Positions 42,691 to 55,454 are shown, numbered from the stretch's first letter. The stretch: 64,000 nt of DNA from Pararge aegeria (GCF_905163445.1 NC_053200.1:9362001-9426000); one strand, 5' to 3'. The notes: generated by a model from the letters alone, not told the origin. A program made the numbers and translations.

Positions 42691-43279
42691 AGCCCGAACT
42701 TATCCTATTTTATAATCATTAAAAAGATTTAACAATAAACTTATTTAGTTAATTGATGATCTTCTGCAATTTAAGCCTCAGAACTTTTACTTATGTTACG
42801 TAAATTGACCAAATTGTCTATATTGGGGTTGCCTGACTGGATATGTTGCGACTTTTTATTTTGTTAACACTTTTTATGACTCATTAATAGAAATTTCATT
42901 TCATCAACATTAATAGCCTGAAAGTGATGCCTTCAGCCTATTTTTGTTCAACTAAGGCGAAGGCTATCATTAGACGCGCCCGTTTTAGCAAATCCTGTGA
43001 TTGGCCGAGATCAACGCTATGAGATTGAAACCCGCGGTGTAAGCTAGACCAAGGCTTACGTTCCACTGGCCAGCTTAGCTTGCTAGCTTGAATGACAAGC
43101 CTTACCGTAGGTCTTTTGTAAAGAATCCACAGTCCTGGGCAACTTGTTTCCAGCTGTTCCCAGCGACTAGATTTTTGATACCCCTGGTCACGCTGTTACT
43201 ATAACTGCCAGATACTGAAATAGTGGGGCTGCTGGGGCCTAAAAACTGTGGCTTTCTTGTTTCCAAAGAATTGCCCGAT
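42691..43279. other. Gene-free stretch
   Basis: At 43065-43100 'ccactggccagcttagcttg' and 'ctagcttgaatgacaagcct' hold small palindromes. No family assigned. Confidence 0.35.
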
Positions 43280-43380
43280 AATTATCACGCTGAGCAGTCG
43301 GGTTGGTCATCGCAGGGCTAGATTATTCACCGCCGTCCCTGCTATCCAACACCGGTCTGTGCCATTTGCCGTCTAGCCAA
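43280..43380 (-). repeat. LINE 3'-end repeat (family F) fragment
   Basis: 'atcacgctgagcagtcgggt' and 'tggtcatcgcagggctagat' match the orientation and order of 23760-23820. Confidence 0.5.
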
Positions 43381-43660
43381 TTCAAAATTGTTATAATGCC
43401 ACCTTTCGGTCGTCAGAGCCTCTTTGTTTTGAAGGCAGTGTGAACCACAAGCATGTGCTTAAATTTCCATAGCCTTGTTGACATATTTTTCGTCGTCCAT
43501 TTCGTTGCGGCGACCATTTTGGACTTTCATCAGATTTTCATCAAACATAGCTAAGAACCGGAACTCCGGCCTAATTCACCTAAAAATCGGTTCATCCGTT
43601 TGGGAAATACGATGCCACAGACACACACACAAAACACTCTCATTTATAATATTAGTTAGG
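43381..43660 (-). repeat. Family E, reversed (43525-43660), plus unassigned
   Basis: 'catagctaagaaccggaact', 'aatcggttcatccgtttggg' and 'atacgatgccacagacacac' are the reverse complement of the family E order, ending in 'ctcatttataatattagtta'. A 116-codon plus-strand frame over this piece is an artefact. Confidence 0.5.
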
Positions 43661-45488
43661 ATTTTCATGCAAATGTTGCGTATCACCCTACCTAATATAA
43701 TAATTACCTATAAACTACTACAGGATATAAATTTTTCAGTTTCCATTTGTTACCTCAAATATAACATGAAAACTGCACGTATTCGTATGTTACACAAATT
43801 ATTTGCGCTTGCCAATATTTTGTAATATAAAATGATATCACAGCCCAGACTTTAGGTTTTAAAACGTCTTAGTTTCAGCATGTGTACATATTACATTGTT
43901 GTCATATTGTAACGTACATTCACAAACGTAAACTAAGTTTCCAAATGAGTTTCAAACACGTTAATGCTAAATTAAGTATTAAACCTTTACTTAGAGTTTG
44001 CGAGTCAGCGATTCGCAATCTCTATATTATGAATATTAAAATGCTAAACCTTCGTTGTGAATGAAGTTAGATACTTACTTGTTAAATAATATTTCATATT
44101 TTATCGACACTTGATAGAGATTTAAAACGATGAATAAGGTAAAAATTTATAATGAGAAAGACCAATAATTGCGCAATGCAATCGCAATAAGGTAACATCA
44201 TATCTACTAAAACTATGATGTATATATATTTATTAATTATAATCAACCCATTAATGCCCAACTCCTTGAAACATATCCAAGCTTACGTTCTGGCCACAGG
44301 ACAAATCAAATTTTTGCACGATATAAATAACTGAATGGGTAGACGCGTTACGTGCCGCACTGCCAGTCGAAGCTACCCGTGGCATGCTTGATATGTTTCC
44401 ATATATTGGTACAATTATTGAGGCTCTACCGTGCGCGACGGGATTTTCTCGATTCCAGCACGTCCGGGTCAGCTTATGCGACGTAAAGCCATGCCAAGCG
44501 ATCACGCTTAAAGAAGCAGGTTAGTATGTGCTGCTCAGAGTGCATAGCTACGCTACTTTTCGCAAGAACAAGCGTAGGTTGAGGCAGCGTTTGTCGATTC
44601 TTGGTTCATGTGGACAGATGTTTCGTAGCGCGGCGTAGGTGGCGTAATTAACCGAGACGTCACTAGGTCGTTTTTCCATTCTCACTTAATCTTTTACAAT
44701 CTTATGTAGTAAGAAAATATTTATATTTTTCTTCGCGACGCATTATGCCTCGGTGTAAACTGAACTTTAGGTTTTTATTCCACCACGCTGCTCCAATTTA
44801 GGTTTTAAGGCTTTGAGGATGAGAATGACTTGGACTTAAGGCTTAACGTACCAACTCTTCAAGGCGCTAGGCCTGGACATTTCCAATTTCCTAACTACAG
44901 GCGGGTAAGTACAGAAAAATTCCTTGACGACGACAATGAACAACTTTTTGTCTCGCCTGGGTTATCGAATTTTGAACCAGTCTTCCTAAGTGAAGCATTC
45001 GAGTAAATAGTCCAATGAGTGGGTTAATATTGAGACTATTAAATTTTCACTGAGAAGTTTACTAATCTTATGTTTTATGACAGTTGAAGACGGGTAAAAT
45101 TTGTCAAAAATAATAAGTATATCTTTAGTCTTATCAAAAAGTAACTTTTACTATCACTCCAAAAATATTCCAATCTTCAAATGGAAAACAATAATGTCAA
45201 TAAAATCCTTCAAGTATTGGCAGCGCAAACATCTCATTCGCAAGCGATAACCACCTTGCAAAGAATTTCCCCGTCCCTTCGATTTCAATGCAATGCGCTG
45301 CAAAAAGGGGTTGGGTGGATACAGTTGTGGGGGTCTTTATAAGTTGGCTTGGAGTTTCTCAGCCCTCAAGTATTATTGATATATTGCTGAACCCAAGACA
45401 TACAGTCTTTGAAGATTACTTAGAACTGTATTCGTTGACCATTTTGAAAATGCTCATTTAGAAATAGAAAGAAATCATGTATATAAAA
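43661..45488. other. Gene-free stretch
   Basis: The segment 44330-44660 is richer in GC and CpG and open for 84 codons on the minus strand (44251-44505), but it has no recognised domain, donor or repeat match. The piece 44770-44990 has the look of an old repeat ('ccaccacgctgctccaattt'). The rest is AT-rich. Confidence 0.4.
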
Positions 45489-45526
45489 ATCATGTTTATA
45501 GGTAAGTTGAAACCTATAAACATGAT
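45489..45526. repeat. Perfect 15-bp inverted repeat
   Basis: The arms atcatgtttataggt and acctataaacatgat flank aagttgaa. Short 'atgtatat' strings lie on both sides. Confidence 0.9.
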
Positions 45527-46973
45527 ACTCAAATGTATATGAAGTACGGTAATGATTTTGACGTGCGTGTGTGTGCCTAAAAGGCGTAATAGATTTTCAG
45601 AAGTGGCTGTCGATAGAATGACAGAATGATAAAAGTTGTTGTACTAATCACATAAAATAGTGGTTTATTATACACTAAGTGTAGTTTTATACATAATAAG
45701 GCAGAGAAAAAAATAAATCAAGCAAAAGCCTGCAAAATATAGGTATTAAAACTTTAAATGGTAATACAACAATTTGATTAAACGTGAGAGCTAAAAGTTG
45801 TCGCATTCGAGGACATACTCGTATTTAAAAATCAACAGTTGTAATAAAATTAAATATTTATGTAGTTTAAATAAATACTCCTTCCAATATGTTTCCTTCT
45901 GAGAAAAAGTATGGATTTATATTTTTAAATTAATAATTCGTTTTTACGTTACTTTAAAATATCCGTATCAATATTCCGTATTGTAATTTAAAAAAATTGG
46001 TACACATATTTAACAGCTGTAGGTACTGCTAGTTTGATAGAACCTGTTAGTCAAACATCATTTTTTAACTACATGTGATACATATTGATAAATGAGTTAA
46101 GCAACTCACGAGATACCTATAGTATGAACTATAGTTACAGCTGCTATGTCTGGTAATCTTGTGTGCATTAGTACCCTAAAACATTAACGTTGATATAGCT
46201 ACATACTTTGCAGTTTTACTGTAGATAGATAAGGTAGATATAGCAGCTACTTATTATTATCACAAAAATAAACTGAACACAAAGCAGAAACTGAACTGAT
46301 TGCAGGCAAAGCACATTTATTACGCGTTTCTTTTGATTAAAACTTGTGACTGGTCAATAGTTTTATTTCAGCAGCTGAATTACTATGTAAGCTCGTTGAT
46401 ACATTCTTGCGGATGTAAAAATCAATCGTTTCTTCTCTTGCATTCTCGTATTGCTAATTATGAAATTTAACTTGGCAATTGTCCTTAACACCTACGTGAT
46501 CCAAATAGTATTTTCAGCGAATTTCCTTATACTCCAAAAGTACTATCCTCGTTTTCAAAGTTCTTGCAGAGGAGCTCCTCCTTACCGAGTTTTCATCCCT
46601 ACCGCTTAGATCACTAGTGGTATCGATTTGGTATATAGAGGTACATAGCTGTTATAATATAACAGCCATGCAATTCTACTATAACTACATCATTACTTGA
46701 CGCCATGTCAGAATGTCAGTCAGTCAGTCAAGGGCTAACTTTCTAGTAGGCTAAAAATAGTATCGTTGGGTAACTGTATCAATGTTTGTCCGGGAGTTTG
46801 CAGCCCTCAAATGGGTTAATCGCACGAAGTCGGCAGCTGCACCTGACGGCTTGAATTACGATATTACTCTGTAATAGGCGCGGTGCGGATATAAAAACCA
46901 GTCGGTACAACTTGTACGTTTGCATTTTTGTATTGCTGATTAGAGGATTTAATAAAATGTGGAATGTTCACTA
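45527..46973. other. Gene-free stretch
   Basis: A short palindrome gctgttataatataacagc lies near 46650 and a (CAGT)n run near 46713. No gene or repeat family recognised in 1.4 kb. Confidence 0.4.
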
Positions 46974-47154
46974 CTAGCTGTGGCTCGCGTCCGATTTAAT
47001 TATGGTTTTTCACAAATCCCGTGGGATCCGTTTGTTTTGCTGGGATAAAAAGTAGCCTATATTACTCTTCGTACTTTCAACTTACTCTATGCTTTGCTTC
47101 ATCGTGAAGGAAGGACACACAAAAACACTTTCGTATATATAATATTAGTAAGGA
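46974..47154 (-). mobile_element. Compact Helitron-like element
   Basis: The plus strand starts CTAGctgtggctcgcgtccg after an A and ends 'aatattagtaagGA' before a T, giving TC...CTAG ends on the minus strand. The middle has gctgggataaaaagtagcct. Confidence 0.65.
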
Positions 47155-47595
47155 TGCTACAATTAAAATACTTTGTTAATTTTTAACTCGTTTGAACATT
47201 ACTATTTTGGGGGATAGTTAGATGCAGTAGGTAGTTTAAGATTAAAAACTCTGAATGCTTATTAACCTATGCGATGCCTTGGTAAGGCAAATTTTATTAT
47301 TTAATTGAAGGCCAAACAATGGCGTCAGACTTGCGTCCTTAGCAGTGTTTAATTTTGCGTCCATCGTACTACAAAAATATCATAAGAATCGCGCGTTAGA
47401 GCAAGAGTCTTAGGTTACCAACGTGACTTTGCGGTCTAAGTGCAACAACGCCGTACCATTTCATACAACTTATATCCGATGTCACGGACACTGAGCCTCG
47501 GATCATTGCATAGACGGTCATTTCGTCTGATGTCACACATTTTCATATCCGTGACTCGGACTTCTCGCACATGCCTCGTCACAGGCGCGGTAGTG
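47155..47595. other. Gene-free stretch
   Basis: A plus-strand frame of 80 codons (47440-47682) runs into the SINE that follows and is not recognised. Confidence 0.4.
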
Positions 47596-47732
47596 TGTTC
47601 TTTGCCTAAAGCCTCGGGCTATTTTAACCCAATACCTAAAAACTATCTGCACGACCCGGGAATCGAACCCAAGACCTCGTAATCTATTGCTGAACAGGCT
47701 CACCACTATACCAATTGGTCATACGAGCCGAT
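47596..47732 (-). mobile_element. tRNA-headed SINE, reversed
   Basis: The plus strand has cgacccgggaatcgaaccca (B-box complement) then 'ctcaccactataccaattgg' (A-box complement). The body on the other side begins with text like 'gatagtttttaggtattggg'. The head differs from those of SINE A, B and C and its A-box tggtatagtgg is well kept. Confidence 0.6.
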
Positions 47733-48566
47733 GCGACGGTGCGGTGGACTAAAGTATTCTATATATTTTTATTTTTTTATTATTTTCAAACAGCGGAATG
47801 GTTTTTATTTTACGTTGTACCTGTTCAGGAGAGAAGGGTTGCGCGTCGTTTTATTTAATCAAATATTTACATCATTTTGCATACAACGTGGGTCTGACAT
47901 TTTCTCCTTTTACGATGTCAATAATATATTCCACGCTAAGAGATTTTCATGAGGTGTCAGACAGCTGCCATGGCCTCCCGCTGTTTACGTTTAAATCTGC
48001 ACACTTTATTTATGAAAAAGTAAAATTAACAATTATCAGATAGAAGCCTTATAAATTATGTTGGTAGGCTTACTATGTTGGTACATGTAGACAATTAAGG
48101 AGTACTTTTACAAAAATAAAAAAAAGGTGGTACAAAATAAATTTTCGCAAAGTTTGCATACAGTTTGTGTCACCGATGACCTCGACATGTTCGTGACGTA
48201 TTTCGCCGCCGAGCGACGCGTAGCGAAGCGGGATGTGTACATTTTCTTGCATTTATACACTAATACATTGTGCATTATATCTCTGCTGTATCGTATTTAA
48301 CCAGTCTACGGGCTGGTTAAATTTAAATCTGTTTATTATAAATAAAAAATACATTATTGTTTAAATCTCGATTGCATTACGCTAATCTTAATTATGGAAG
48401 ATTTTTGCGCTCGAGAGGGTTGCACCCTAGAGGGTTGCAGGGTAGCTTACGTAAATTTAAAGTAAAGAATTACGTATTAACATTTAAAGTAAAGAAATTC
48501 TATAATGTTTAATTAATGGAATTTGTAGGAATGGTCGGATGAACTTTTTGGATGGATAAAATAACT
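47733..48566. other. Gene-free stretch
   Basis: Two overlapping plus-strand frames (73 and 81 codons, 47731-48043) are unrecognised. At 48200-48235 'cgccgccgagcgacgcgtag' is CpG-rich, a pattern seen in lepidopteran repeats. Nothing firm. Confidence 0.4.
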
Positions 48567-48690
48567 AACTGCGGCATAGTAGACTTTCCACGCCTTTGAG
48601 AACTCTCAGACATGCAGGTTTCCTTACGATGTATTCCTTCACCGAGCGTAATAGAGCTTTTTGTGGCTAAGCTCAATCAACGGACAGTAC
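48567..48690 (-). repeat. SINE D fragment
   Basis: 'cacgcctttgagaactctca', 'gacatgcaggtttccttacg' and 'atgtattccttcaccg' are the reversed SINE D body. Confidence 0.6.
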
Positions 48691-50040
48691 ACGGGACAGA
48701 AGGTACTACATACTGCCATGCTTTTTTTGCCGCCGATTAGCATTATTTAGTTGTTCCGAACTGAAAGGCGTGGTTGCCGGTGTGATTATATGCACATAAT
48801 GATAAACACCTGAGGTTCATGGACACAGGACGGCACTTCGTCTCTGTACTTACTTCGTAGACAGGTTGCGCTGTTATTAGGCGTTTGTCTTGGTGTTATT
48901 AGGCACTTAGTATCAAGTGGGCCACCAGTTTTGTTTGACAAATATTACTATAAAAAAAAGTTTAAAACCCTTTCTCATCCTGTACATAAATAGTAATTTC
49001 CACTGTTTTGTATCGTAGAGTTGGAAGCGGAATATGGCGCGCGGAGATTTCGCTTCATTCTTACCTAGTCGTAGTTAGGTATAATAAAGTCGCTGGTTGC
49101 ATTATTCCCAACAAATTCCCTTCGTTGTATAAGTGCATTCGCACGTACCGGCATCCAAGACTACGTGCCTTAGCATCACCCCGTTTTATTACTTACATTT
49201 TTCACTTTATACCTACCAGCGTACCTACGGTGGTGTTATTGTGGTCAGAATAATTGCCTTCCTACCACGTAACACTTGAACATTAGAGCTATTTGCGTAA
49301 TTTACTTCAGATAGTTTTTTTTTTTTACAATTATTTTTATAATCTGTGACTCGCGTCGTCATGTATGGCTGCAAAGTTAGTATTTGCCTGAAGGCAGGGC
49401 GCAATTATTTATCTATGCAGCCGTGAGTAGAATGCGTGCAAAACAAAATTTAATTTATTTCAACGAATATCACCCAAACTAAGAAATCAAGTAATCAGCA
49501 TACCTACGAAAGGTTCTCTCTAAATTGTAACATTTGCATTACTTCTCTGCGGTTTGTATCTTTGTTTTGTAATAAATAAAAAAAAAAAATCATAAAAGAG
49601 ACGGTGATCATCTCAAACGCAGGACTTCCATTGCTTGACATAGGTCTTTTGTAGGGATTTCTGCACGCTACGATTTTGTTACGCAGTAATTAAATTCTTG
49701 TTATTATTTTAAGGGATAAAATCCAAACACATACTGCTATTTATAAAGACTTAATTAAAAAAAGTCCGAAATAAAAAGCGGAAAATAAAAGAGTGGGATA
49801 AACAAGGCCTCTTTCCCCGAATTCATCATCATGCAGGGTCATAACATGTAGGAGTAAGTCGAAAGCAATTACAACTTACGAACAGTTCCATGAAATTTAA
49901 TGTAAACGAAACTTTAATTACTTACTGTTTGTGGCATTTATGTGTTTTATATTCGACCGAGTTGCTTATAAATGAATGTAAATATTCTCGCATTACCTAA
50001 GCCGGGTACTCATTAGCGAGCTGTAACCGGATCAGAAATA
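48691..50040. other. Gene-free stretch
   Basis: An 81-codon plus-strand frame (49008-49253) is unrecognised. Long T and A runs near 49315 and 49575. No repeat family assigned. Confidence 0.4.
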
Positions 50041-50222
50041 AGCTGTTGCCTAGGGGCTTTGTTCGAGTTTACTTTGTCTTTTAAATATCCTGCGTAAATA
50101 GTTCTTCCAGGATAAAAGGTAGATATAATCTTACTCTCTGCCCACATTCATCCAGATCCGTACTGTTGTTGTAGCGTAATTGAGTGACATATATTAATCC
50201 ATCCAAACTTAAGTATTTATAA
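50041..50222 (-). mobile_element. Short Helitron-like fragment
   Basis: 'gctgttgcctaggggctttg', 'ccaggataaaaggtagatat', 'gcgtaattgagtgacatata' and 'aagtatttataatag' give the reversed layout, with weak ends. Confidence 0.45.
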
Positions 50223-50229
50223 TAGCGGT

Positions 50230-50283
50230 TAAATTGCCCCTTAATCATCCACCTGCCAAGGTGGATGATTAAGGGGCAATTTA
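50230..50283. repeat. Perfect 25-bp-arm hairpin
   Basis: The arms begin taaattgccccttaatcatc and are exact reverse complements over 25 bases with a 4-base loop, gcca. Exact identity of the arms suggests a recent origin or ongoing conversion. Confidence 0.95.
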
Positions 50284-51634
50284 TTAATCAATATTAAATT
50301 TTGCGGACGATCACTCTTGGACATAAGCCTTTCCCAAAGAGTTATATCACACCCTATTCTATAATTCATTCAAATCAGCATTTCCCATCGCTCTCTTTAC
50401 GTCATCATTCCATCTTGCTGGAAGACGTCAAACACAATGCTTACTTGTTCACAGTCAACACTATAGCACTTTTCGTCTTAAACATCTACGTCATATCATA
50501 CGTTCATCATCTATGACATAAACACGAATAGATTGATAGGGGTATGGCAGTTATATTAATCCTATAACCGGTACAACCGGTTTTTATGTAGCGTCGTTCC
50601 AGATGGGAAGGGTTGTACCAAAGAAAATCCAGAAATTAATAATTTTTAACTATATTCCCAACATGAGTTGGATGATTCCCAGGGGCAATTCCTTATTATC
50701 AGCACTTTTCCGGGGTCATCGAATGGTTTTTGAGTGTACCATGAAAAAAATCATTACTGTAGTTTTTTTAACGATTTTTTAACGTTCTCAAGTATTTATA
50801 TAACACGCTTTATTATATATTCTATATACCCAATAAATGTACGCTGTTTATTTATGATCATTGACGTAAATGATACAGCGAGAGAAATATCGTTAGTCAT
50901 CTTGGAGATCCATACCAACACTGCGGTCTAGGCCACTGGACACCGCACGGTTATGGCCACAGGGATTGTGGGCATCGCGTACACTTTCGACCCTTGATAC
51001 TGTATTAGCTACACGGTTACAGTTCGCCAGTGAATACAGGGCTTTATATAATACAAAATACACAAGCATACTGATTTAAATTGCGGAATGGCGCGTTATA
51101 ACCCACTGCGCCATACGAAGGAGAGGTTATGGGACTATTTGAGAATTTATTATTGCTTTAAATGCTCGGGACTGTTCTAGTACTCATACCTGCAAAGCCG
51201 TGCCAGTAAATTGTTAATAGAAAGAATCGTAGAATCTATGTAGGCAACTTAACCCTTAATGTCGCCTTATTTTATACAAAAATGGTCAAATATCATGGTT
51301 AAGGCGATGCTTTTTGTGATTCCAGTTGGTAACTCTTTTTTTTTTTATTATCATCTAAATTTCTTTATAACATGTCTGTCCTTTTGTATATCATTGTATC
51401 TCTTGTTTTGTTTGTTTACCTACCTTCATTTTAATGTATTTTGTTAAGTTTATTTTAATTGTAATGGTATAGCGGAGTCTTCTGACACAGGGGTAGTAAT
51501 ACTACTCTTAAAAGAAGTCTTTACTCTACTCTTTTTTTTTTTTTAAATCTATTTTCAGAATTATGTTATAAGACGATAACTGTGCTTAACTATTGTCACC
51601 GGATATATTATTATGTCAATAATTTAAGTACCTA
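50284..51634. other. Gene-free stretch
   Basis: Frames of 62-71 codons here are unrecognised. At about 51090, 'cccactgcgccatacg' looks like a reversed SINE A-box without the rest of a SINE. Confidence 0.35.
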
Positions 51635-51722
51635 CCACTACCAGGTTAGTGCACTTCTAGCTTAAACTATGTCATAACTTATCATCAGGTGGGATTGCAG
51701 GTGAACGCTACTAACTTGTCGT
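51635..51722 (+). repeat. SINE B 3' fragment
   Basis: 'catcaggtgggattgcaggt' then 'gaacgctactaacttgtcg' match the 3' end of SINE B, without poly(A). Confidence 0.5.
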
Positions 51723-52315
51723 CCTATTAACACAATAGTAGATTTTCTTTATTAAAACTGTTTTAACACTTTTCGTAATGCATAGTAGTGTAAAACGTCT
51801 CTAACTGTGCCAGTAATTTCCTTTGCCGCGGAAAACACGAAAACTGCAATTTAAACTGTAATTACCAGCAAAGGCTGAGTTTAACCTCAATAACGTTTAA
51901 AGCCACGTTCAATAAACGTTAATCGAACCGCGTGTGCTCGTAGGTACAGTTTATAGTTTGAGATGATGCTTAAAAAGTTGTGAGCAAAACCCCTAGTGTA
52001 ACTTACCAAGTTAGCACACATGCCTTTGAAGTTACAAGAATCTGTCAAATTTAGTTTTTTTTTAATATAGTAAATAAAATATAGTAAAATATAGTAGTTG
52101 ACGGACCAAGGTTGATGGGCCATCTGCCCACCTGATGATCCCGCCACTAGTATAATAGTGGGCCCAATGCTCTTAATCCTAGGAAGTCTGCACTAAGCAG
52201 CGGTACGTACTTAGTTACATTAGTAAGCTCTGAATGATGACATTATACGCTACCATAAGGGAGCGTAAATTTTGGATAGCAGGCGTAACTTTGCGGAAAT
52301 CCATAATCTATATAT
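51723..52315. other. Gene-free stretch
   Basis: No gene. 'gggccatctgcccacctgat' near 52117 is a motif of LINE 3' ends. Confidence 0.35.
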
Positions 52316-52575
52316 ATAAAAGAGAAAGTGTGTGGGTATGTTCCGTATAGGCTTCGATTTCAATGAAACTTTCAGGGAATCTCCGGATTGACCTGGCGAG
52401 TAATTCTGTAAAGTTTGGTGACGATCAGAGCACTCCTATTTTTGAACTGAACTGAACTAGAATGAATACGGAGAGAAATAAATGACTTAATATATTATGA
52501 GACTTAAATTAAAAATTAAAGACATAAATAAAATAAAGCAAAATCTAGCCCGGCGAAGCGGGCTGGGTATGCTAG
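52316..52575 (+). mobile_element. Helitron-like or related repeat ending gctag
   Basis: It starts aatctatatatataaaagag, has 'gattgacctggcgagtaatt' in the middle and ends 'ctagcccggcgaagcgggct' then 'gggtatgctag'. A typical lepidopteran element; the final palindrome cccggcgaagcggg may be its 3' hairpin. Confidence 0.5.
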
Positions 52576-52609
52576 AATATTATGAAAATTAGGCTTAATT
52601 CTCTCCGCG

Positions 52610-52740
52610 AACAGCAGGAGGATCTGTATGGTGTAATTTATAATTTCTTCAATCCGTATACTCCACACCAAACAGATCCTCGACACGACACGACTACGAA
52701 CGTTTCGCTTAAAAAACGGAGCATCCTCAGAAGATGTTGA
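52610..52740 (-). repeat. Dispersed repeat R, reversed copy
   Basis: 'caccaaacagatcctcgaca', 'gaacgtttcgcttaaaaaac' and 'ggagcatcctcagaagatgt' correspond to the reverse of 10030-10260. Confidence 0.5.
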
Positions 52741-52765
52741 CTTAACAATGAATAATTGTTACTTA

Positions 52766-52792
52766 AAAATTATTATTATTATTATTATTATT
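52766..52792. repeat. (ATT)n microsatellite
   Basis: About eight ATT units. Confidence 0.85.
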
Positions 52793-53139
52793 TGTACTTG
52801 TACGCATTGTAATTATGGTCCGAGAAAAGCCTGGAATGCGCTCCCATATTCCGTCTTTCTTACAAACCGAGAGTGAATAGGCATCTTTTAGGCAAGCGCG
52901 CCCCATCTTAGGCTGCATCATAACTTGTGTGATTGCAGTCAAGCTGTCAAGTCAGTCAGATTGTCTACATATTTAAAAAACGTTAGTCACTTAAGTTAAG
53001 AGAGGCAGTTGATGCACCTATTTGACGAGCCATTCGCACGGCGATGGAATGGAATATGGAAAAATCCACAAAGGAAAATATCTTAAGAAAGCCAAGACCC
53101 TCAAAGTTGGGATAACGACGCGATATACATCCTTAACCT

Positions 53140-53275
53140 TACTCCTTACTTATATTATAAATCTGAAAGTTTGTTTGTTTGTTTGTCTTTCCTTTACGAC
53201 CTAACTAAGCAATCAATAAACTGAATTTTTGGCATAGAGTTAGTTGAAAAGACGGTGAGATATAGCCTGCTTTTT
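53140..53275 (+). mobile_element. Short Helitron-like element
   Basis: 'ttactcctt', 'acttatattataaatctgaa' and a (gttt)4 run lead to 'cgacctaactaagcaatcaa' and 'tgaatttttggcatagagtt'. Same subfamily as 9774 and 11105. The 3' end is lost. Confidence 0.5.
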
Positions 53276-54707
53276 TTGCCCAGGGAAATAAACGGTAATT
53301 TACGGTATAGAAAAATTAAATTGTAATATGAACTGTAATTACCAATGCAAGGGTCGCATTTAAACTCCGTTTCGGTGAAAATCACATTCAACAAGCCGTT
53401 AATAAAACTGCAAATACTCTCACCGTCGCAGTTTGAGATGATGGATTCGTTTAATAAGCCAGCAACGAGCAAATGTCGCTTATATTACACGCTATGCTCC
53501 GCGATTTAACCCACTTTCATTCATAAAAGTAAAAAAATACTTATAATGTCTGTCAATAAACGTATTTTTTAACGTTGTAATAGGTTATGCGATAGGTAAG
53601 TAGAGCCATTATACAACATTTTTTATAACAATAGCGGTTTAATGCAAATTCGACTGGGTTTCCAATAAGTTAATTATTTCTCCTACAAAATTTGATCCGC
53701 TATTCCACAAATAAATTTCGGCCCACCGCGTTGGATAACCGCCCAGAATATTTCTTCATTCGTTGGTCTCCTATGTATGGGTTCTAGCGTAATATTTAAT
53801 TGGCTTTTAAAAAAATAAAGCTAGAAAAGCGAAAAAAATATTGCTTTCAATTTTTAGTTCAAACAAACAAACAGTTCAGTTATATTATTAGTAGTATATT
53901 AGTAGTATAGGGTAATTTTATTTAAATAGCCCCGAGCAGGTACTTAGCAGAGCCATTCCACGCATCACTGCAGTAGGGAGAAGTTATTCAGGCGTGATGT
54001 AACCTTGTTACCAACTTTTAGCAGCTGGTTGCCTTTGTAATCGATGTGATTGGCTGAGCTATTATAACTGGAAAACATAACATTGTTTAATATTGTTTGG
54101 TTGCTTATCGTAACCGACGGAGTTCCGAATGTGGGAGCCAGACTGAAGGGTTTTTTGATGGGAAACATCTATAGGCGGAGGGTAAACCTGATTGTTGGCG
54201 TGGCGACTCAGGCCGTGGCGACGCTTCGCCACGCTATATGATTGAATTTTTGTATTTCGTATGTAACAATAAAAATGTTTATTAATTTTGGAATAAAACA
54301 GTCATTATTAACCGACTTACAAAAAGGAGTGGTTATCCATTTGGTTGTATTTTTTTTATTTGTGGAACAAATTTGTAATGCTTTATCTTTTCATTATGCG
54401 ATATCTGCAATAACTTACAGAAAACAATTTCGATGTTTCACATCTGAAAGGCGTCCCGTAACGGCTCACACGTTTTTTTTTCAGTAGATTACTTGTATGA
54501 TATATTTTAAAAATATTATCAACATAATTGTGAAGTATATTAAAATGTGTATTTGTCGGTTGTATGCATATTTGTTTTTATTTACCTTCTTATTATTTAT
54601 TATACCTAGTTTTTTATTTTTACGCTAAAAAGTTACGAAAGATTATTTAATTACAATAACGACGATCGCCTATTAAGACGAGCTTGAGTGGCGCACAGTT
54701 ATAAAAT
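53276..54707. other. Gene-free stretch
   Basis: A 92-codon minus-strand frame (53194-53472) and an 81-codon plus-strand frame (54242-54487) are unrecognised. 54180-54240 is a CpG-rich patch (ggccgtggcgacgcttcgcc) that looks repeat-like. Confidence 0.4.
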
Positions 54708-54752
54708 AAATACGGTGAGATTATTATATTTAATAATAATCTCACCGTATTT
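54708..54752. repeat. Perfect 20-bp inverted repeat
   Basis: The arms aaatacggtgagattattat and ataataatctcaccgtattt flank attta. Confidence 0.9.
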
Positions 54753-55390
54753 TTTAATAACTATTAACATGACCCAAAATATTTATAGCATGAGAACGAG
54801 ATAAATTACCAATGCAAATTGCGAGACTCGAATTCTGTTGTGATAACAACTTACTGTCTATTATGCTAGATTGAAATAAAGTAAGTATTGCATCTTATTA
54901 GCCCCGTGCCGAATCGAAATAACATATAGCCGGGAAATTCAAGAAAGTTCTCGAATTTAACATCCATTCAGATTATTTGGCAGAAATTGTATAAAATATT
55001 TTATTAAATTTATTAGCATTCCTACTATTATTAATTACAAACGGCATCGATTTCAACTAAGCTCATGGTGACGCAATTGATCCATACGAGTGGCTCAAGG
55101 GGTAATGAGGCTCCCACCCACTGAACACTCTAACACTGAAAAACATTAATGTTAATCACACAAAAAAAATCCACTTTTTATATACAATTTAAATATATTT
55201 ATCAGATAGTAAGTTAAATGAGCATGTGGTGGTTAACTTTAAATGGTTGGCATGTTCTACAAGAACAGGGTATGCAACACCATCTTAAGATAAACATTGC
55301 ATGTTAAATTTTATTAACTAAGATCACTGGTAGAATATTCCTCCGGGATATTTTTGAACCGCTAAGGTACTCTTCCTATAGCTCTATGAT
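54753..55390. other. Gene-free stretch
   Basis: No feature recognised. Confidence 0.35.
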
Positions 55391-55454
55391 ATACACTCAT
55401 ATCTCTCATCTAGATAATACACTCGTATCTCTCATCTAGATAATACACTCATAT
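55391..55454. repeat. 26-bp tandem repeat, about 2.5 units
   Basis: The unit atacactcatatctctcat plus ctagata occurs twice with one substitution, and then as a 12-base partial copy. Confidence 0.9.

Noticed and set aside
43475..43825. 116-codon plus-strand open frame
   Set aside because: It covers the reversed family E repeat and continues into AT-rich sequence; no recognisable protein features.
43830..43860. miR-2-like string tatcacagcc
   Set aside because: Only the first ten bases fit, the following bases differ, and no hairpin surrounds it.
44330..44660. Possible exon in a CpG-richer stretch
   Set aside because: The open frame (84 codons, minus) has no recognised domain, and I see no convincing splice sites. 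Left as unassigned.
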